Part shown: positions 26,534 to 35,705 of the stretch, piece after piece
Layout of the letters: each line of letters starts with the position of its first letter
Numbering within the stretch: position 1 is the first letter of the stretch
From: Halomonas sp. Bachu 37
Lineage (GTDB): Bacteria; Pseudomonadota; Gammaproteobacteria; Pseudomonadales; Halomonadaceae
Length of the DNA: 64,000 bases
Assembly (NCBI RefSeq): GCF_039691755.1
Contig: NZ_CP137552.1
Coordinates: 1,860,001-1,924,000 of the forward strand
Reading direction: 5' to 3'
Program-made: the position numbers and the translations under genes
The notes under the pieces: generated by a model
The model's input: the letters and a program-made list of their open reading frames with translations, nothing else
Told to the model about the DNA's origin: nothing
The model's database searches: none

Positions 26534-27526
26534 TCAGCGAGCCTGATCGCGCAGGCGCTCGGCTTCCTCGCGCAGGGTCTCCAGCATCGGGGCCTTGGGC
26601 GCCCAGATGCTCTCCCATTCGGCAATGGCTTCGGAGAAGAACTCGGCATCCGCCTCGACGATATTGATATCCAGCGAGCGGATCTCCTCTTCCTGGTCGG
26701 CATCCATCTGCTCGAAGCCGACCAGCACGTTCTCCAGGTGCTCGGCCATGGTGGTTTCGATCAGCTCGCGGTCGTCATCGTCCAGATCGCGCCAGACGCG
26801 ACCCGAGACCACGCCCACCATGGGGAACATCATATGATTGGAGATCAGCAGGTTATCCGCCTGCTCATAAAACTTGAGAATCAGGATGGAATCGAAATCC
26901 ATGTCGATGGCATCCACCTGGCCGTTGGCCAGGGCATCGTAGACTTCCAGCAGCGGCATCGGCGCCGGCGCCGCACCGGTGGCGGTATAGAAGTCGCGAA
27001 TCGGCTCGAAGGGGGTAATCCGCAGCCGCTGACCGCTCATGTCCTGAGCCGACTCGATAGGATCGCGGCTGAGTACCTGGCGCATTCCGACCATGCCGTA
27101 GCCCAGCCCGACCAGACCGACGCCCTGCGGCATCAGATCGAGCAGTTCGTCGGCGGCATCCGAGCGCAGCAAGCGCGCGGCGTGATTGACGTCATCCACC
27201 AGGTACGGGGCGTAAAGCGCGCCGAAATCGGGAATGCGGTTGGAAATCTCGGCGATGGTCAAGAACGCCATATCCAGGGCGCCGGTCTGCAACTGCTGAA
27301 CCATCTGCGCCTCGTTGCCCAGCTGCTGAGCGGGATACACGGTCACGCTGTGCTCACCCGCGGAGCGCTCGTTCAGGCTCTCGGCGAAGGCCTCGGCCTC
27401 GGTCGACCACAGGTGCTGGGCCGGGGTGATCAGACCCAGGCGAAAATCCCGGGCCTGGGCGTTCAAGGCAGTCACGGCGCAAGCGGCGCCTACAGCCGTG
27501 AGCACTATCGTCTTGTTCAGGTTCAT
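26534..27526 (-). CDS. dctP: TRAP transporter substrate-binding protein (DctP family)
   Basis: Periplasmic receptor of 330 residues. The start is set at 27526 (MNLNKT), which yields a clean signal peptide ending near NAQA-RD and has GAGG upstream; a start 12 codons earlier adds charged residues before the signal. DctP blocks include HLWSTEAEAFAESL, VYPAQQLGNEAQMVQQLQTGALDMAF and RLRITPFEPIRDFY, the last holding the arginine that usually binds a substrate carboxylate. The ligand is unknown, though the regulator next door suggests an organic acid. Confidence 0.93.
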   Translation of the reverse strand: MNLNKTIVLTAVGAACAVTALNAQARDFRLGLITPAQHLWSTEAEAFAESLNERSAGEHSVTVYPAQQLGNEAQMVQQLQTGALDMAFLTIAEISNRIPDFGALYAPYLVDDVNHAARLLRSDAADELLDLMPQGVGLVGLGYGMVGMRQVLSRDPIESAQDMSGQRLRITPFEPIRDFYTATGAAPAPMPLLEVYDALANGQVDAIDMDFDSILILKFYEQADNLLISNHMMFPMVGVVSGRVWRDLDDDDRELIETTMAEHLENVLVGFEQMDADQEEEIRSLDINIVEADAEFFSEAIAEWESIWAPKAPMLETLREEAERLRDQAR

Positions 27527-27673
27527 GCGGAGCCTCGTATCTGTCCAGCGCGGAAGACGCATCGAGGCGTCTTCTCTCGTTTAGTTAGAATGTTTTTGGT
27601 TCTTGACGCTTCTGACTCAAGAATACCCCAGCGGCTGCGTTGAAGGCAGCCGTGAGCGAAACATCAGCAGGCC

Positions 27674-28381
27674 CTAGGCGTTCTCGTAGGCCGCCTTGAG
27701 CCGGTAGAACTCCTTCACGATATCGTCCATGGCGGTGGCGTCGTAATCGCACAGCCCGCTTACCACCAGCTTCTTGGAGCCCACGCCCAGGGGTGAACCA
27801 TCCGAGTCGATGGAGAATTCCAGCAGGGCATCGGCGCGCTTGCCGGTAACGTCCAGCGAGGAGCGGGTCAACGCCAGACTCGGAGTGAGGCCGTCCAGCC
27901 GCTCCAGGGAAAAGCCCATGTTGTCGTAGATCACCAGGGGGCGCTTGGGATTGAACATCACCCCGTGCTCTTCCATCAATGGCTTGAGGTAATGGGGGAA
28001 ATTCTTGCCCGAAAACGCCACGTAGCAGCGGGCGAACGCTTCGATGGCAGTGGCATCGTGAGTGGTTACGCCGCGACGGGTTACTTCCAGATAGCGTTTT
28101 CCGTTATCGTCACAGACATGGATATCGCCATTGGCCTGCTCTTCGAAGCCCAGCGGAGTATCGGCACCGACCATGGCCAGAAAATGAAACTGCATGTGAC
28201 GGGACAGGCCGAAACGCGAAAGCACCAGGGCAAACAACAGATCGCCGGGCACACAGAAACGCCGCGCATCCGGGTTGTGAATCGGATTGTAATCACCGGC
28301 CACGCCCTTGGCGAAATGGCTGCCCTGCTCCGCGGAGATCACCACTTTCTCGCCGCGCTGCGAATAGAATTCTTCGAACAT
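27674..28381 (-). CDS. DUF3581 family protein, hotdog-fold-like
   Basis: A 235-residue cytoplasmic protein. The N-terminal SQRGEKVVISAEQGSHFAKGVAGDYNPIHNPDARRFCVPGDLLFALVL matches DUF3581. It contains the D-x-N-P-I-H block typical of MaoC-like hotdog proteins, where D and H are the hydratase catalytic pair. Members are common in marine gammaproteobacteria; no reaction has been established to my knowledge. Transcribed alone, upstream of the TRAP genes and divergent from the AsmA-like gene. Confidence 0.8.
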   Translation of the reverse strand: MFEEFYSQRGEKVVISAEQGSHFAKGVAGDYNPIHNPDARRFCVPGDLLFALVLSRFGLSRHMQFHFLAMVGADTPLGFEEQANGDIHVCDDNGKRYLEVTRRGVTTHDATAIEAFARCYVAFSGKNFPHYLKPLMEEHGVMFNPKRPLVIYDNMGFSLERLDGLTPSLALTRSSLDVTGKRADALLEFSIDSDGSPLGVGSKKLVVSGLCDYDATAMDDIVKEFYRLKAAYENA

Positions 28382-28463
28382 GCGTTTGGTGCCTGCCTAT
28401 GCCTAGCGTTGGAAACGAGATCAAATAAACACACAACGCCGCGCATAATGCCATAAAACTTCA

Positions 28464-28497
28464 GTCAACAGGAGCCAAGCGTCAACAGGAACCAAGC
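28464..28497 (+). repeat. 17-bp tandem duplication before the AsmA-like gene
   Basis: GTCAACAGGAGCCAAGC and GTCAACAGGAACCAAGC are adjacent 17-bp copies with one mismatch, 30 bp upstream of the ATG at 28528. Each copy carries an AGGA resembling a Shine-Dalgarno, but the one used is probably AAGGAAG further down. Confidence 0.85.
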
Positions 28498-28527
28498 GCA
28501 AGGCGACCAGATAAGGAAGCCATCTCC

Positions 28528-31515
28528 ATGCCCGCCACTCCCGATGCTTCGCGTAACTCCCGTCGCAGGATTCATCCCGCCTGGAAATGGGCCGGCGGCG
28601 TATTGATCATCCTGGTGGCGCTTTGGTGGGGAGGCAGCCACTGGCTGCTCAACAGCGACTGGCTACCCCAGCGCCTGTCGCAGATGGAGGGCATCGAAAT
28701 CGACTGGGAAAGCGGCACTAGCCGTCATCCCGGCCGCTGGGAGCTGGAAGGGCTGCGTCTGGCCAACGGCGATAGTGAACTACCGTTGGCCCTGGAGGCG
28801 GACAGCGCCTCGCTCGAGCTCTCGCTGTGGGCGTTGCTGCGCCGCGAGTTGCAGGTCGAATCCCTCGATGCGCGGGGCATTCGCCGCTTGACGGTGGACA
28901 ACTACGACCTGCGCGGCGATGGGCGCCTGCAGTTGCAGGGGACGTTCACGCCACTTCAGATCGAGATCCCCCGCTTGGCCCTGAACCTCACCGACGGCAG
29001 TGTCCATCGCCGCGACAAGGTACAGGGCAGCGACAGTACTCAGGGCAGCGACAGTACTCAGGGCAGCGACAGTATTCAGGGCCATGCCGAGGGAGAACGC
29101 CTGGCGCGGGACATCACCCTGGAAAGCGAACTGTCACTTGCCCCCGTTGCGAGCTCCCAAACCGGTACGGAGGCACTAAAAGCGCTTTCCGGCGAACTCG
29201 CGCTCACCGCCCGTGCCGATGCCTGGGAGGTGTTCAACCCTTACCTGCGCGGGGTGCCGGGGCTTTCCATTTCCGGCCGCGGCGAGCTTGCAAGCGATTT
29301 GAAGATGGACCGCGGGATTCTTCAGGCGCCGAGCCACGCCGTGCTCCATTCGCCACGCCTGCGCGTCGAGATGGACAACCCGCGTGATGGCTACCCAACC
29401 CACCATGCGCAAGGAAGTGGCGACGTGAGCTTGCGTGTAGCCACCGCCGACCCCGAGCAGCTCGTCTTCGCCGTCCGCCTGGAGCAAGTCAGTGTCGACA
29501 ATGATGAAGAAGAGCGAGAGGTCAAAGCCTACGCCCGCGATGCCGAACTGGCAATCACCGCCCGCTGGCCCAACCAAGACCTCGACAGCCTGGACGTTCC
29601 AGAGCGGACCGAGATACACCTTGCCGGGGACGTCACCCGCCTGGATATGCTCGACCCCTACCTGACTGAGATAAGCGGCGAACGCAAGCTGGCCCTTCGC
29701 GGCCAAGGCCGGCTTGAGACACGAGCTGCCTTCATCAGGAGCGAACTCGAAAGGGCTGAGCTGAACATCGAGGCGGAGCAGTTGAGCGCCACGACTCAGG
29801 CGTTCACCGCACGCGGCCAAGGGGTGCTGGAAGCTCGGTTGGAAGCGGATGGTACCGCCACCCTCGAGAGCCGCTTGAGCGATGCCGAGTTCGCACACGT
29901 AGGGCGAATGTTGCTGCGACAAGCCGATCTTCATCTGCAGGCGAGCAGTGCCGTCGAGTCCCATCACACCTTGGCAGAAACCCGGGCCGTGCTGCGCTGG
30001 GAAAACGCCCGGCTACCCGATATTGCTGCGCTACAGCCCTATCTCGCACCCTATCTGCCAGACCCCTCGCCCCTTGCCCTGGTAAGCGGCGGTGCTCGTA
30101 GCCACGGCCGCCTCGAGATGGAAGACGAACGCCTGCAAGGTACCCTGCACCTGCAGGGCAGCCAGCTGCAGACACGACTAATGGAGCAGCAGCTCACCAG
30201 CGAGCTGGAACTCTCGCTGGACGTTCGCGACGCCGCGCTGGATGGCAGCCGTCTCGATATCAGCGGCAGTCGGCTGGTGTGGCAAAGCGCGAGCAATGGC
30301 GCCCAGGACAATGCGCTGGAGACCATCCTGGCGCTACGCGAGGGACGCTTTCGGCGACGTGGCGACGTGCCCAGCGGGGAGCTCGAGCTGGAGGGTAGCG
30401 TGCATCGCATCGGCTTCATCAACGCCTTTCTGCCCTCCGAACATGGACTCGAGATCGCAGGCAACGGCCAGCTGTTCGCCAAACTCGCCTTCGAGGACGA
30501 CCGACCCCTTCTCGGTAGCCGCTTGCGAGTCGAAGCCGATGACCTTCAGATCGATTTCGTCGATCATCGGGCCAGCGGCCGAGGACAGCTAACGGCCCAG
30601 GTCGACGCACCCGAACATGCGCAACTCACCTTGGGCTTGCCGCGTTTCGAGCTGCGCCGGCAAGACGAATCACAAGCCCATCTGCAGGGGCGACACCTGG
30701 CGCTGACCACCGAAACCCGGCGCTTCTCGGCGCTGCCGGGCACCCCGGAGCCCGAGGACTTTCTTACCCGAATCACTTTGCCCATCACCGAAGTACCCGA
30801 CCTGTCACGCTATAACGCTTACCTGCCGGACGACGCGGGCATCACCCTGCTCGGTGGCGAAGCCAGTCTACGCAGCGAGTTGCAGCTGGATGGCCTCGAG
30901 GCCAAGGGCGACCTGGAGCTGCACGCCTTCGGCGCGGAAATCGCCGTGGCCGACCAGCATCTACGCGGTGATCTTCATCTAACGCTTCAGCTAAGCGACG
31001 GTGACCTGGAGCAGCGCCGCTTCACCGCGGATAATTCGCACCTGCGCCTGGAGAACGTCTCACGGGTGGATAGCGACCTGCTGCGTGATGCCGGCTGGTG
31101 GGTACAGCTCGATCTCGAACAAGCCGACCTGCACTGGACCCAGCCGTTCACTCTCGACAGCCACCTGCGCCTGGCCATGCGCGATACCGGCTTGCTGGCG
31201 CGCTTGTTTCTGGAGCGCGCTCGCGACAACGGCTGGCTGGCCCGGCTGATCGATGTGCGCAATATCCAGGGGAGCGCGCAATTGTCGATAGACGATACGG
31301 CAAGACTCAGCGACATCGACCTGCGCGGACATAACCTGCATCTGCTTGCCGACTTGGTGCTAGCCGGCAAGAAACCCAGCGGTGCGCTCTATGCCCGGCT
31401 GGGTGCTATCGGAGTCGGCGTGGAACTGGAACGGGGCTCGCCTTCGCTCAAGCTGATCAATGCCGGGCAATGGTTCCAAGATTGGCGCGCCGCCCAGGAG
31501 ACACGAGATAACTAG
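28528..31515 (+). CDS. large AsmA-like envelope protein
   Basis: A 995-residue protein anchored in the inner membrane by one helix (21-37, WAGGVLIILVALWWGG) with a long periplasmic region of beta-rich repeating blocks such as 'LDARGIRRLTVDNYDLRGDGRLQLQG'. Such blocks are typical of AsmA/TamB/YdbH-type bridges that move phospholipid between membranes. The end lacks a beta-barrel or a TamB terminal signature, so the exact subfamily is open; YdbH-like is my best guess. Residues 166-184 are a GSDSTQ repeat. AAGGAAG lies 8 bases before the ATG. Confidence 0.65.
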   Translation: MPATPDASRNSRRRIHPAWKWAGGVLIILVALWWGGSHWLLNSDWLPQRLSQMEGIEIDWESGTSRHPGRWELEGLRLANGDSELPLALEADSASLELSLWALLRRELQVESLDARGIRRLTVDNYDLRGDGRLQLQGTFTPLQIEIPRLALNLTDGSVHRRDKVQGSDSTQGSDSTQGSDSIQGHAEGERLARDITLESELSLAPVASSQTGTEALKALSGELALTARADAWEVFNPYLRGVPGLSISGRGELASDLKMDRGILQAPSHAVLHSPRLRVEMDNPRDGYPTHHAQGSGDVSLRVATADPEQLVFAVRLEQVSVDNDEEEREVKAYARDAELAITARWPNQDLDSLDVPERTEIHLAGDVTRLDMLDPYLTEISGERKLALRGQGRLETRAAFIRSELERAELNIEAEQLSATTQAFTARGQGVLEARLEADGTATLESRLSDAEFAHVGRMLLRQADLHLQASSAVESHHTLAETRAVLRWENARLPDIAALQPYLAPYLPDPSPLALVSGGARSHGRLEMEDERLQGTLHLQGSQLQTRLMEQQLTSELELSLDVRDAALDGSRLDISGSRLVWQSASNGAQDNALETILALREGRFRRRGDVPSGELELEGSVHRIGFINAFLPSEHGLEIAGNGQLFAKLAFEDDRPLLGSRLRVEADDLQIDFVDHRASGRGQLTAQVDAPEHAQLTLGLPRFELRRQDESQAHLQGRHLALTTETRRFSALPGTPEPEDFLTRITLPITEVPDLSRYNAYLPDDAGITLLGGEASLRSELQLDGLEAKGDLELHAFGAEIAVADQHLRGDLHLTLQLSDGDLEQRRFTADNSHLRLENVSRVDSDLLRDAGWWVQLDLEQADLHWTQPFTLDSHLRLAMRDTGLLARLFLERARDNGWLARLIDVRNIQGSAQLSIDDTARLSDIDLRGHNLHLLADLVLAGKKPSGALYARLGAIGVGVELERGSPSLKLINAGQWFQDWRAAQETRDN
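29023..29082 (+). repeat. 18-bp in-frame tandem repeat within the AsmA-like gene
   Basis: Three copies of CAGGGCAGCGACAGTACT (29023-29040, 29041-29058, 29059-29076 with one change), then a six-base partial copy. They encode (Q)GSDSTQ units. The unit is a multiple of three, so slippage would lengthen or shorten the protein without a frameshift. Confidence 0.95.
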
Positions 31516-32228
31516 CGCCGTTTCCGGGTGCGGCGAATCATCCGCACTCGTTCCTTGGCCTGCTGGACTTGGCTTGTGCGGCTATCATCATTCTGGCTCT
31601 GCCGAGGAGGAATCGAGACCCAGGCAAACACCGGCAGGGAAAGCTGCCAGTAGATTGCCGCCAGACGCAGCCCCAGAGTCAGGCTCAGCGCTGCGCCGAT
31701 GCTGCCGATCATCGCGACACCCAGCCAGGTCAGCACCACATAGGCGATACCGCCGGCGATGGAAGCAGTGGCGTACACCTCTTCGCGCAATACCATGGGT
31801 ACCCGGCGCGCCAGTACATCCCGCACCATGCCGCCGGCCACTCCGGTCAACAACCCCATGAGTACCGCGACCACCCCGGGGCTGCCCAGAAGCAAGGCCT
31901 TGTGAGTCCCGATGACGGTAAACAGGGCCAGGCCGAAAGCATCCGCCACCGGCAGGAAGCCGCGTGAAAGCCGGTGAATATAGTGGAACCCGACCAACGA
32001 CACGCCGACAGTCGCCAGGATCACCCATAGATAGGTGGGATCAGATACCCAGAATACCGGACGCACGCCCAATACCAGATCCCGCAGCGTGCCGCCACCG
32101 ATCCCCGTCACGGCGGCCAGGACCAGCATGCCGAAGGGGTCCATGCGCGAACGGCAGGCCAGGATAACCCCGGAAAGCGCAAACACGATGACCCCGGCCA
32201 TATCCAGCCAGTACACCAATCCCGTCAC
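31512..32228 (-). CDS. TRIC-type cation channel protein (UPF0126, YicG/YadS-like)
   Basis: A 238-residue membrane protein with seven hydrophobic segments and the duplicated glycine motif of bacterial TRIC channels: AVTGIGGGTLRDLVLG in the first half and LLTGVAGGMVRDVLARR in the second. These proteins form trimeric potassium-permeable channels. The last ~35 residues (from WVSIPPRQ) are a basic hydrophilic tail longer than usual. The gene converges on the AsmA-like gene with a four-base overlap. Confidence 0.92.
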   Translation of the reverse strand: MTGLVYWLDMAGVIVFALSGVILACRSRMDPFGMLVLAAVTGIGGGTLRDLVLGVRPVFWVSDPTYLWVILATVGVSLVGFHYIHRLSRGFLPVADAFGLALFTVIGTHKALLLGSPGVVAVLMGLLTGVAGGMVRDVLARRVPMVLREEVYATASIAGGIAYVVLTWLGVAMIGSIGAALSLTLGLRLAAIYWQLSLPVFAWVSIPPRQSQNDDSRTSQVQQAKERVRMIRRTRKRR

Positions 32229-32364
32229 ACCCGGCTCCTGTGTCGAAAGATAAAGAAGGTAAAAGAAGTTACGTCTCGGCCGAGACCGGGACGTAACGTG
32301 GCGTCATTATTGGGTAGAGAGCTGTGCGTATACAAGCGCAACCAACAAGCGTTAGCCAAGGCGG

Positions 32365-32400
32365 TTTGCTCAGTGGCGGGTATTTGCTCAGTGGCGGGTA
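32365..32400. repeat. perfect 18-bp tandem duplication upstream of the diguanylate cyclase gene
   Basis: TTTGCTCAGTGGCGGGTA occurs twice, head to tail, in the 263-bp gap between the TRIC gene and the diguanylate cyclase gene. The gap holds the divergent promoters of both genes, and no open frame in it is supported. Confidence 0.95.
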
Positions 32401-32491
32401 GACAGTGCGGCAAGCGATCACTATAAGCTATGATCCAGTGATGGCCTTTTATCAGTAGAACAATAATGACTAGCAGACCAGGACATCCACC

Positions 32492-34273
32492 ATGCTGAAA
32501 CGTGGGTTCGCCATATGCCAAGGCATGCTGTCGATCATGACCGTGGCTATGCTGGTGGTGGTGCCTAGTCTTCTGCAAGCCGACTCGATTCAGCCGCTAT
32601 ACGATTGGGAATACCGCTGGGGAGATTCTCCGCTGGATGAAGTGGCAAAGCCCTTGTGGCTGCGCGACGGCTCGACAGACTGGCTCCCGATCGATTTTCC
32701 CGCCAACCCACCACAGCGTGAAGGCCATGAACATGCGTGGTTTCGCACCATGCTGCCTGTAGGCGAGTGGAATGACCCCGTTCTCTACATAACCAGTATC
32801 GACCTGATCGCCCAGGTCTACCTGGGCGATGAGCTGATTTATCAGTACGGGGAATTCGATGCCCAGGGACGAGGCGACTTTGCCGGCTGGCCTTGGCATA
32901 TGATCGACCTGTCTGAAGACGCAGCCGGCAAGCCTTTGTACCTACGGGTGTTCTCCTATTACACCGATATCGGCCTGTGGGGCGAGGTCCAGATAATGGA
33001 GCGCATCGATGTGCTCATGCAGGTCCTGAAGCAATCGGCCCAGGACCTTGCGATAAGCGCACTCGTATTGGTCTTGGCGATATTGGCGACGATCTTTGCG
33101 CTCATCGGGCCGGAACGGCGGGGGTTTGGCACCATCGCGCTATTCGCCTATGCATCGGGGCTCATGCTTATCGCCGAGGCACCGGCTCGACAACTGATTG
33201 CCGACGGAGCCCTGGCCTGGGATACGCTGCGGGCAGGCAGTTACTACACTCTACCCGTCGCGCTGGGACTACTGCTGAGCCACTGGCTCGAAGGCACAGC
33301 CAGGCGCTGGTTGACCCGGCTGTGGATAATACACCTGGCCTTCCTGGTGAGCGCTATCGGCTTGGTTCAGTTTGGCATCATCAGCCTCTCGCTGACCTTC
33401 CCGGTCTTCGATGCGCTGCTCGCCGTCACCCTGCCGGCCATGCTGCTACTTGCGCTGTTCCGCTTTCGTCAGTTGAGTCTTGAGCAGCGCCTACTGGTGT
33501 TGAGCTTCACCTTTTTCGCCCCGCTGCTGCTGGCCGACATGCTGGTAGCCCACGGATTCTTATCCTGGCGCTCCGTTCCTTTGAGCTACGGCACCCTTGC
33601 CTTTTCCCTGGCCAGTGCCGCGATTCTCATATGGCATTATCGAAGTACCCAACGACAACTGGCGATGGCCAATGAAACCCTCGAGCAACAAGTGGCATCG
33701 CGCACGGCAGAGCTCGACAGGCTCGTTCAGGAGCTGAAAGGGCTTTCGTTGCAGGACCCGCTCACCGGCCTGCACAATCGACGCCATTTCGATACAGTTT
33801 TTGACCATGAGTACCGCCGGGCTCGTCAAAATGGCAGCCATCTATCACTGCTGGTACTGGATGTGGATCACTTCAAGCATGTTAACGACCACTTCGGCCA
33901 CGAGGCAGGGGACTCAGTGCTGGTGGAAATCGCATCGATGCTCAAGCAGCACTTTCGAGGCCTGGACGTTGTCTGCCGCTTTGGAGGCGAAGAGTTCGTC
34001 GCCCTGCTCCCATCCACTTGCGTCGACGTCGCCGAGTCCCGCGCCGATGCCATGCTGGACGCGATGGCGCAGAAATCTTTGATCTATCAGGGAACGCCGC
34101 TGGGACGCATTACCCTCTCCTGCGGAATAGCCACCTATCCGGATCATACCGAGGACCCGAAAAAGCTGCTTCGGCTCGCGGATGAAGCGCTTTATCGAGC
34201 CAAGTATCGCGGTCGTAATCGCTGCGTCATCTGGTCAGATGCGTTTGAACCCCAGGGGCTTGGGGCAGGCTGA
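32492..34273 (+). CDS. membrane diguanylate cyclase with 7TMR-DISM sensor
   Basis: Synthesises cyclic di-GMP. Domains in order are a signal peptide (1-30), an extracellular 7TMR-DISMED2-like beta domain (about 35-165), seven membrane helices (about 183-382), a coiled-coil linker (384-418) and a GGDEF domain (419-585). The active-site loop is GGEEF (498-502), preceded by FGHEAGD. The inhibitory-site motif RxxD is R489-G-L-D492, five residues upstream, so product inhibition is expected. 593 residues. Monocistronic and followed by a terminator. It could tie EPS production to an external carbohydrate-like signal, but no direct link is visible. Confidence 0.93.
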   Translation: MLKRGFAICQGMLSIMTVAMLVVVPSLLQADSIQPLYDWEYRWGDSPLDEVAKPLWLRDGSTDWLPIDFPANPPQREGHEHAWFRTMLPVGEWNDPVLYITSIDLIAQVYLGDELIYQYGEFDAQGRGDFAGWPWHMIDLSEDAAGKPLYLRVFSYYTDIGLWGEVQIMERIDVLMQVLKQSAQDLAISALVLVLAILATIFALIGPERRGFGTIALFAYASGLMLIAEAPARQLIADGALAWDTLRAGSYYTLPVALGLLLSHWLEGTARRWLTRLWIIHLAFLVSAIGLVQFGIISLSLTFPVFDALLAVTLPAMLLLALFRFRQLSLEQRLLVLSFTFFAPLLLADMLVAHGFLSWRSVPLSYGTLAFSLASAAILIWHYRSTQRQLAMANETLEQQVASRTAELDRLVQELKGLSLQDPLTGLHNRRHFDTVFDHEYRRARQNGSHLSLLVLDVDHFKHVNDHFGHEAGDSVLVEIASMLKQHFRGLDVVCRFGGEEFVALLPSTCVDVAESRADAMLDAMAQKSLIYQGTPLGRITLSCGIATYPDHTEDPKKLLRLADEALYRAKYRGRNRCVIWSDAFEPQGLGAG

Positions 34274-34295
34274 TAGCAAGAGGTAAGTTCTATCC

Positions 34296-34330
34296 GTTAA
34301 CGCCAAGACGTTTCCCTTGGCGTTAACTTT
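34296..34330. terminator. bidirectional terminator between the diguanylate cyclase gene and astB
   Basis: A 12-bp perfect stem, GTTAACGCCAAG with CTTGGCGTTAAC, encloses an 8-base loop (34296-34327), then TTTCGG on the plus strand. It separates two convergent genes. Confidence 0.75.
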
Positions 34331-34349
34331 CGGCAAGATTCCCTGCCCA

Positions 34350-35705
34350 CTACGCCAACTGAAACGGATAGACCGAGCCAATCTTCAACAGCTGCGTCAG
34401 CTCATCCAGTGCAGCGAGAGATTCTGCCGCAAGCTCGGGGTCGGCGAGGTCTTCCGGGGCGAGGCGGTCGCGGTAGTGGCGGTTTACCCAGGCGGTGAGG
34501 TCCTCGAAAAGCTCATTGGTGAGCAGCACGCGTCCGCTGAGTGCAGCACGTTCCGCTTCGGAAAGCACCACGCGCAAGCGCAGGCAGGCGGGGCCACCAC
34601 CGTTGCGCATGCTCTGCTTGACGTCCTTGACGATCACTTCACCGATGGGGTTGTTGCCCGCCAGAAGATGGTCCTGAATAGTACGCCACACCGCCTCATT
34701 CTCCTGGCATTCGCCGGGCACTACCAGGGTCATGGTGCCATCGGGGTTGGAGAGCAGCTGGGAGTTGAACAGATACGAGGCCACCGCATCTTCCATGATT
34801 ACCGCTTCCTGGGGCACACGCACCGGAATCAAGGGCGTGGTCATCTTGTCGCGCAGCTCATCGAGCGTTCGCGCTTCATCCAGAAACGCCATCTCGTGGT
34901 AGAGCAGCACGGGGCCGTTGCCCACTGCAATCACGTCGTTGTGGAACACGCCCGCGTCGATGGCGTCCGGATGCTGCTGGGCAAACACCGTTTGGGCATC
35001 GCTTAGCCCGTGCTGGCGGGCCACTGCCTGGCTGGCTTCCAGGGTTTGCCGGGCCGGATAGCGTTTCGGTTCGCGCTCACCGCTACGCACGTCACCAAAC
35101 GCCTGGCGGCCATATACGAAGAGGTGGACTCCCGGCTCGCCATACTCGCCGCACAGGCGGGTGTGGTTGGCGGCGCCTTCGTCGGAAAACGCCGGCGTCG
35201 CGGGCAGTACCGGGTGGTGGGCGAAGTGCCGCTCATCGCGAAAGATCGCTTGCAGCACTCGGCCGGTGGTTTGCGGCTCGAGAAACCGATGGAAGCTGGA
35301 CTGCAGATTCGCCGGGGTGAAATGAACCCGACGATCCGGCGCGTCCTGACTCGGCGTCACGGTGCCAGCGTTGGCCGTCCACATGCTGGAGGCGGAACAC
35401 ACCGCCCGCAACAGTTGCGGAGCATCGGCAGCGGCGCGGGACAGCACCTCGCGGTTGCTGCCGCTGAAGCCCAGATCCCGCAGCGCGCTGACATCCGGGC
35501 GCTGCTGCGGCGGCAATACGCCCTGGGCGTAGCCTGCATCCATCAAGGATTTCATTTTCTCGAGCCCCTGAAGCGCACCCTCTTTCGGGTTCGACACCAG
35601 CCCGCCGTGGCTCATCGAGGCCACGTTGCCCACCGCAAGGCCGGAGTAGTTATGCGTGGGGCCGACCAAGCCGTCGAAATTCACCTCGCGCACGGAGGCT
35701 GTCAT
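34350..35705 (-). CDS. astB: N-succinylarginine dihydrolase
   Basis: Second step of the arginine succinyltransferase (AST) pathway: hydrolyses N2-succinylarginine to N2-succinylornithine, CO2 and two NH3. The 451-residue protein starts [20 protein letters not shown], the family hallmark, and ends with the guanidine-hydrolase core [15 protein letters not shown]. It contains [13 protein letters not shown] and [12 protein letters not shown]. It overlaps astD by four bases (ATGA). No astE (succinylglutamate desuccinylase) follows in this window, so the last step must be encoded elsewhere. Confidence 0.97.
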   Translation of the reverse strand: MTASVREVNFDGLVGPTHNYSGLAVGNVASMSHGGLVSNPKEGALQGLEKMKSLMDAGYAQGVLPPQQRPDVSALRDLGFSGSNREVLSRAAADAPQLLRAVCSASSMWTANAGTVTPSQDAPDRRVHFTPANLQSSFHRFLEPQTTGRVLQAIFRDERHFAHHPVLPATPAFSDEGAANHTRLCGEYGEPGVHLFVYGRQAFGDVRSGEREPKRYPARQTLEASQAVARQHGLSDAQTVFAQQHPDAIDAGVFHNDVIAVGNGPVLLYHEMAFLDEARTLDELRDKMTTPLIPVRVPQEAVIMEDAVASYLFNSQLLSNPDGTMTLVVPGECQENEAVWRTIQDHLLAGNNPIGEVIVKDVKQSMRNGGGPACLRLRVVLSEAERAALSGRVLLTNELFEDLTAWVNRHYRDRLAPEDLADPELAAESLAALDELTQLLKIGSVYPFQLA

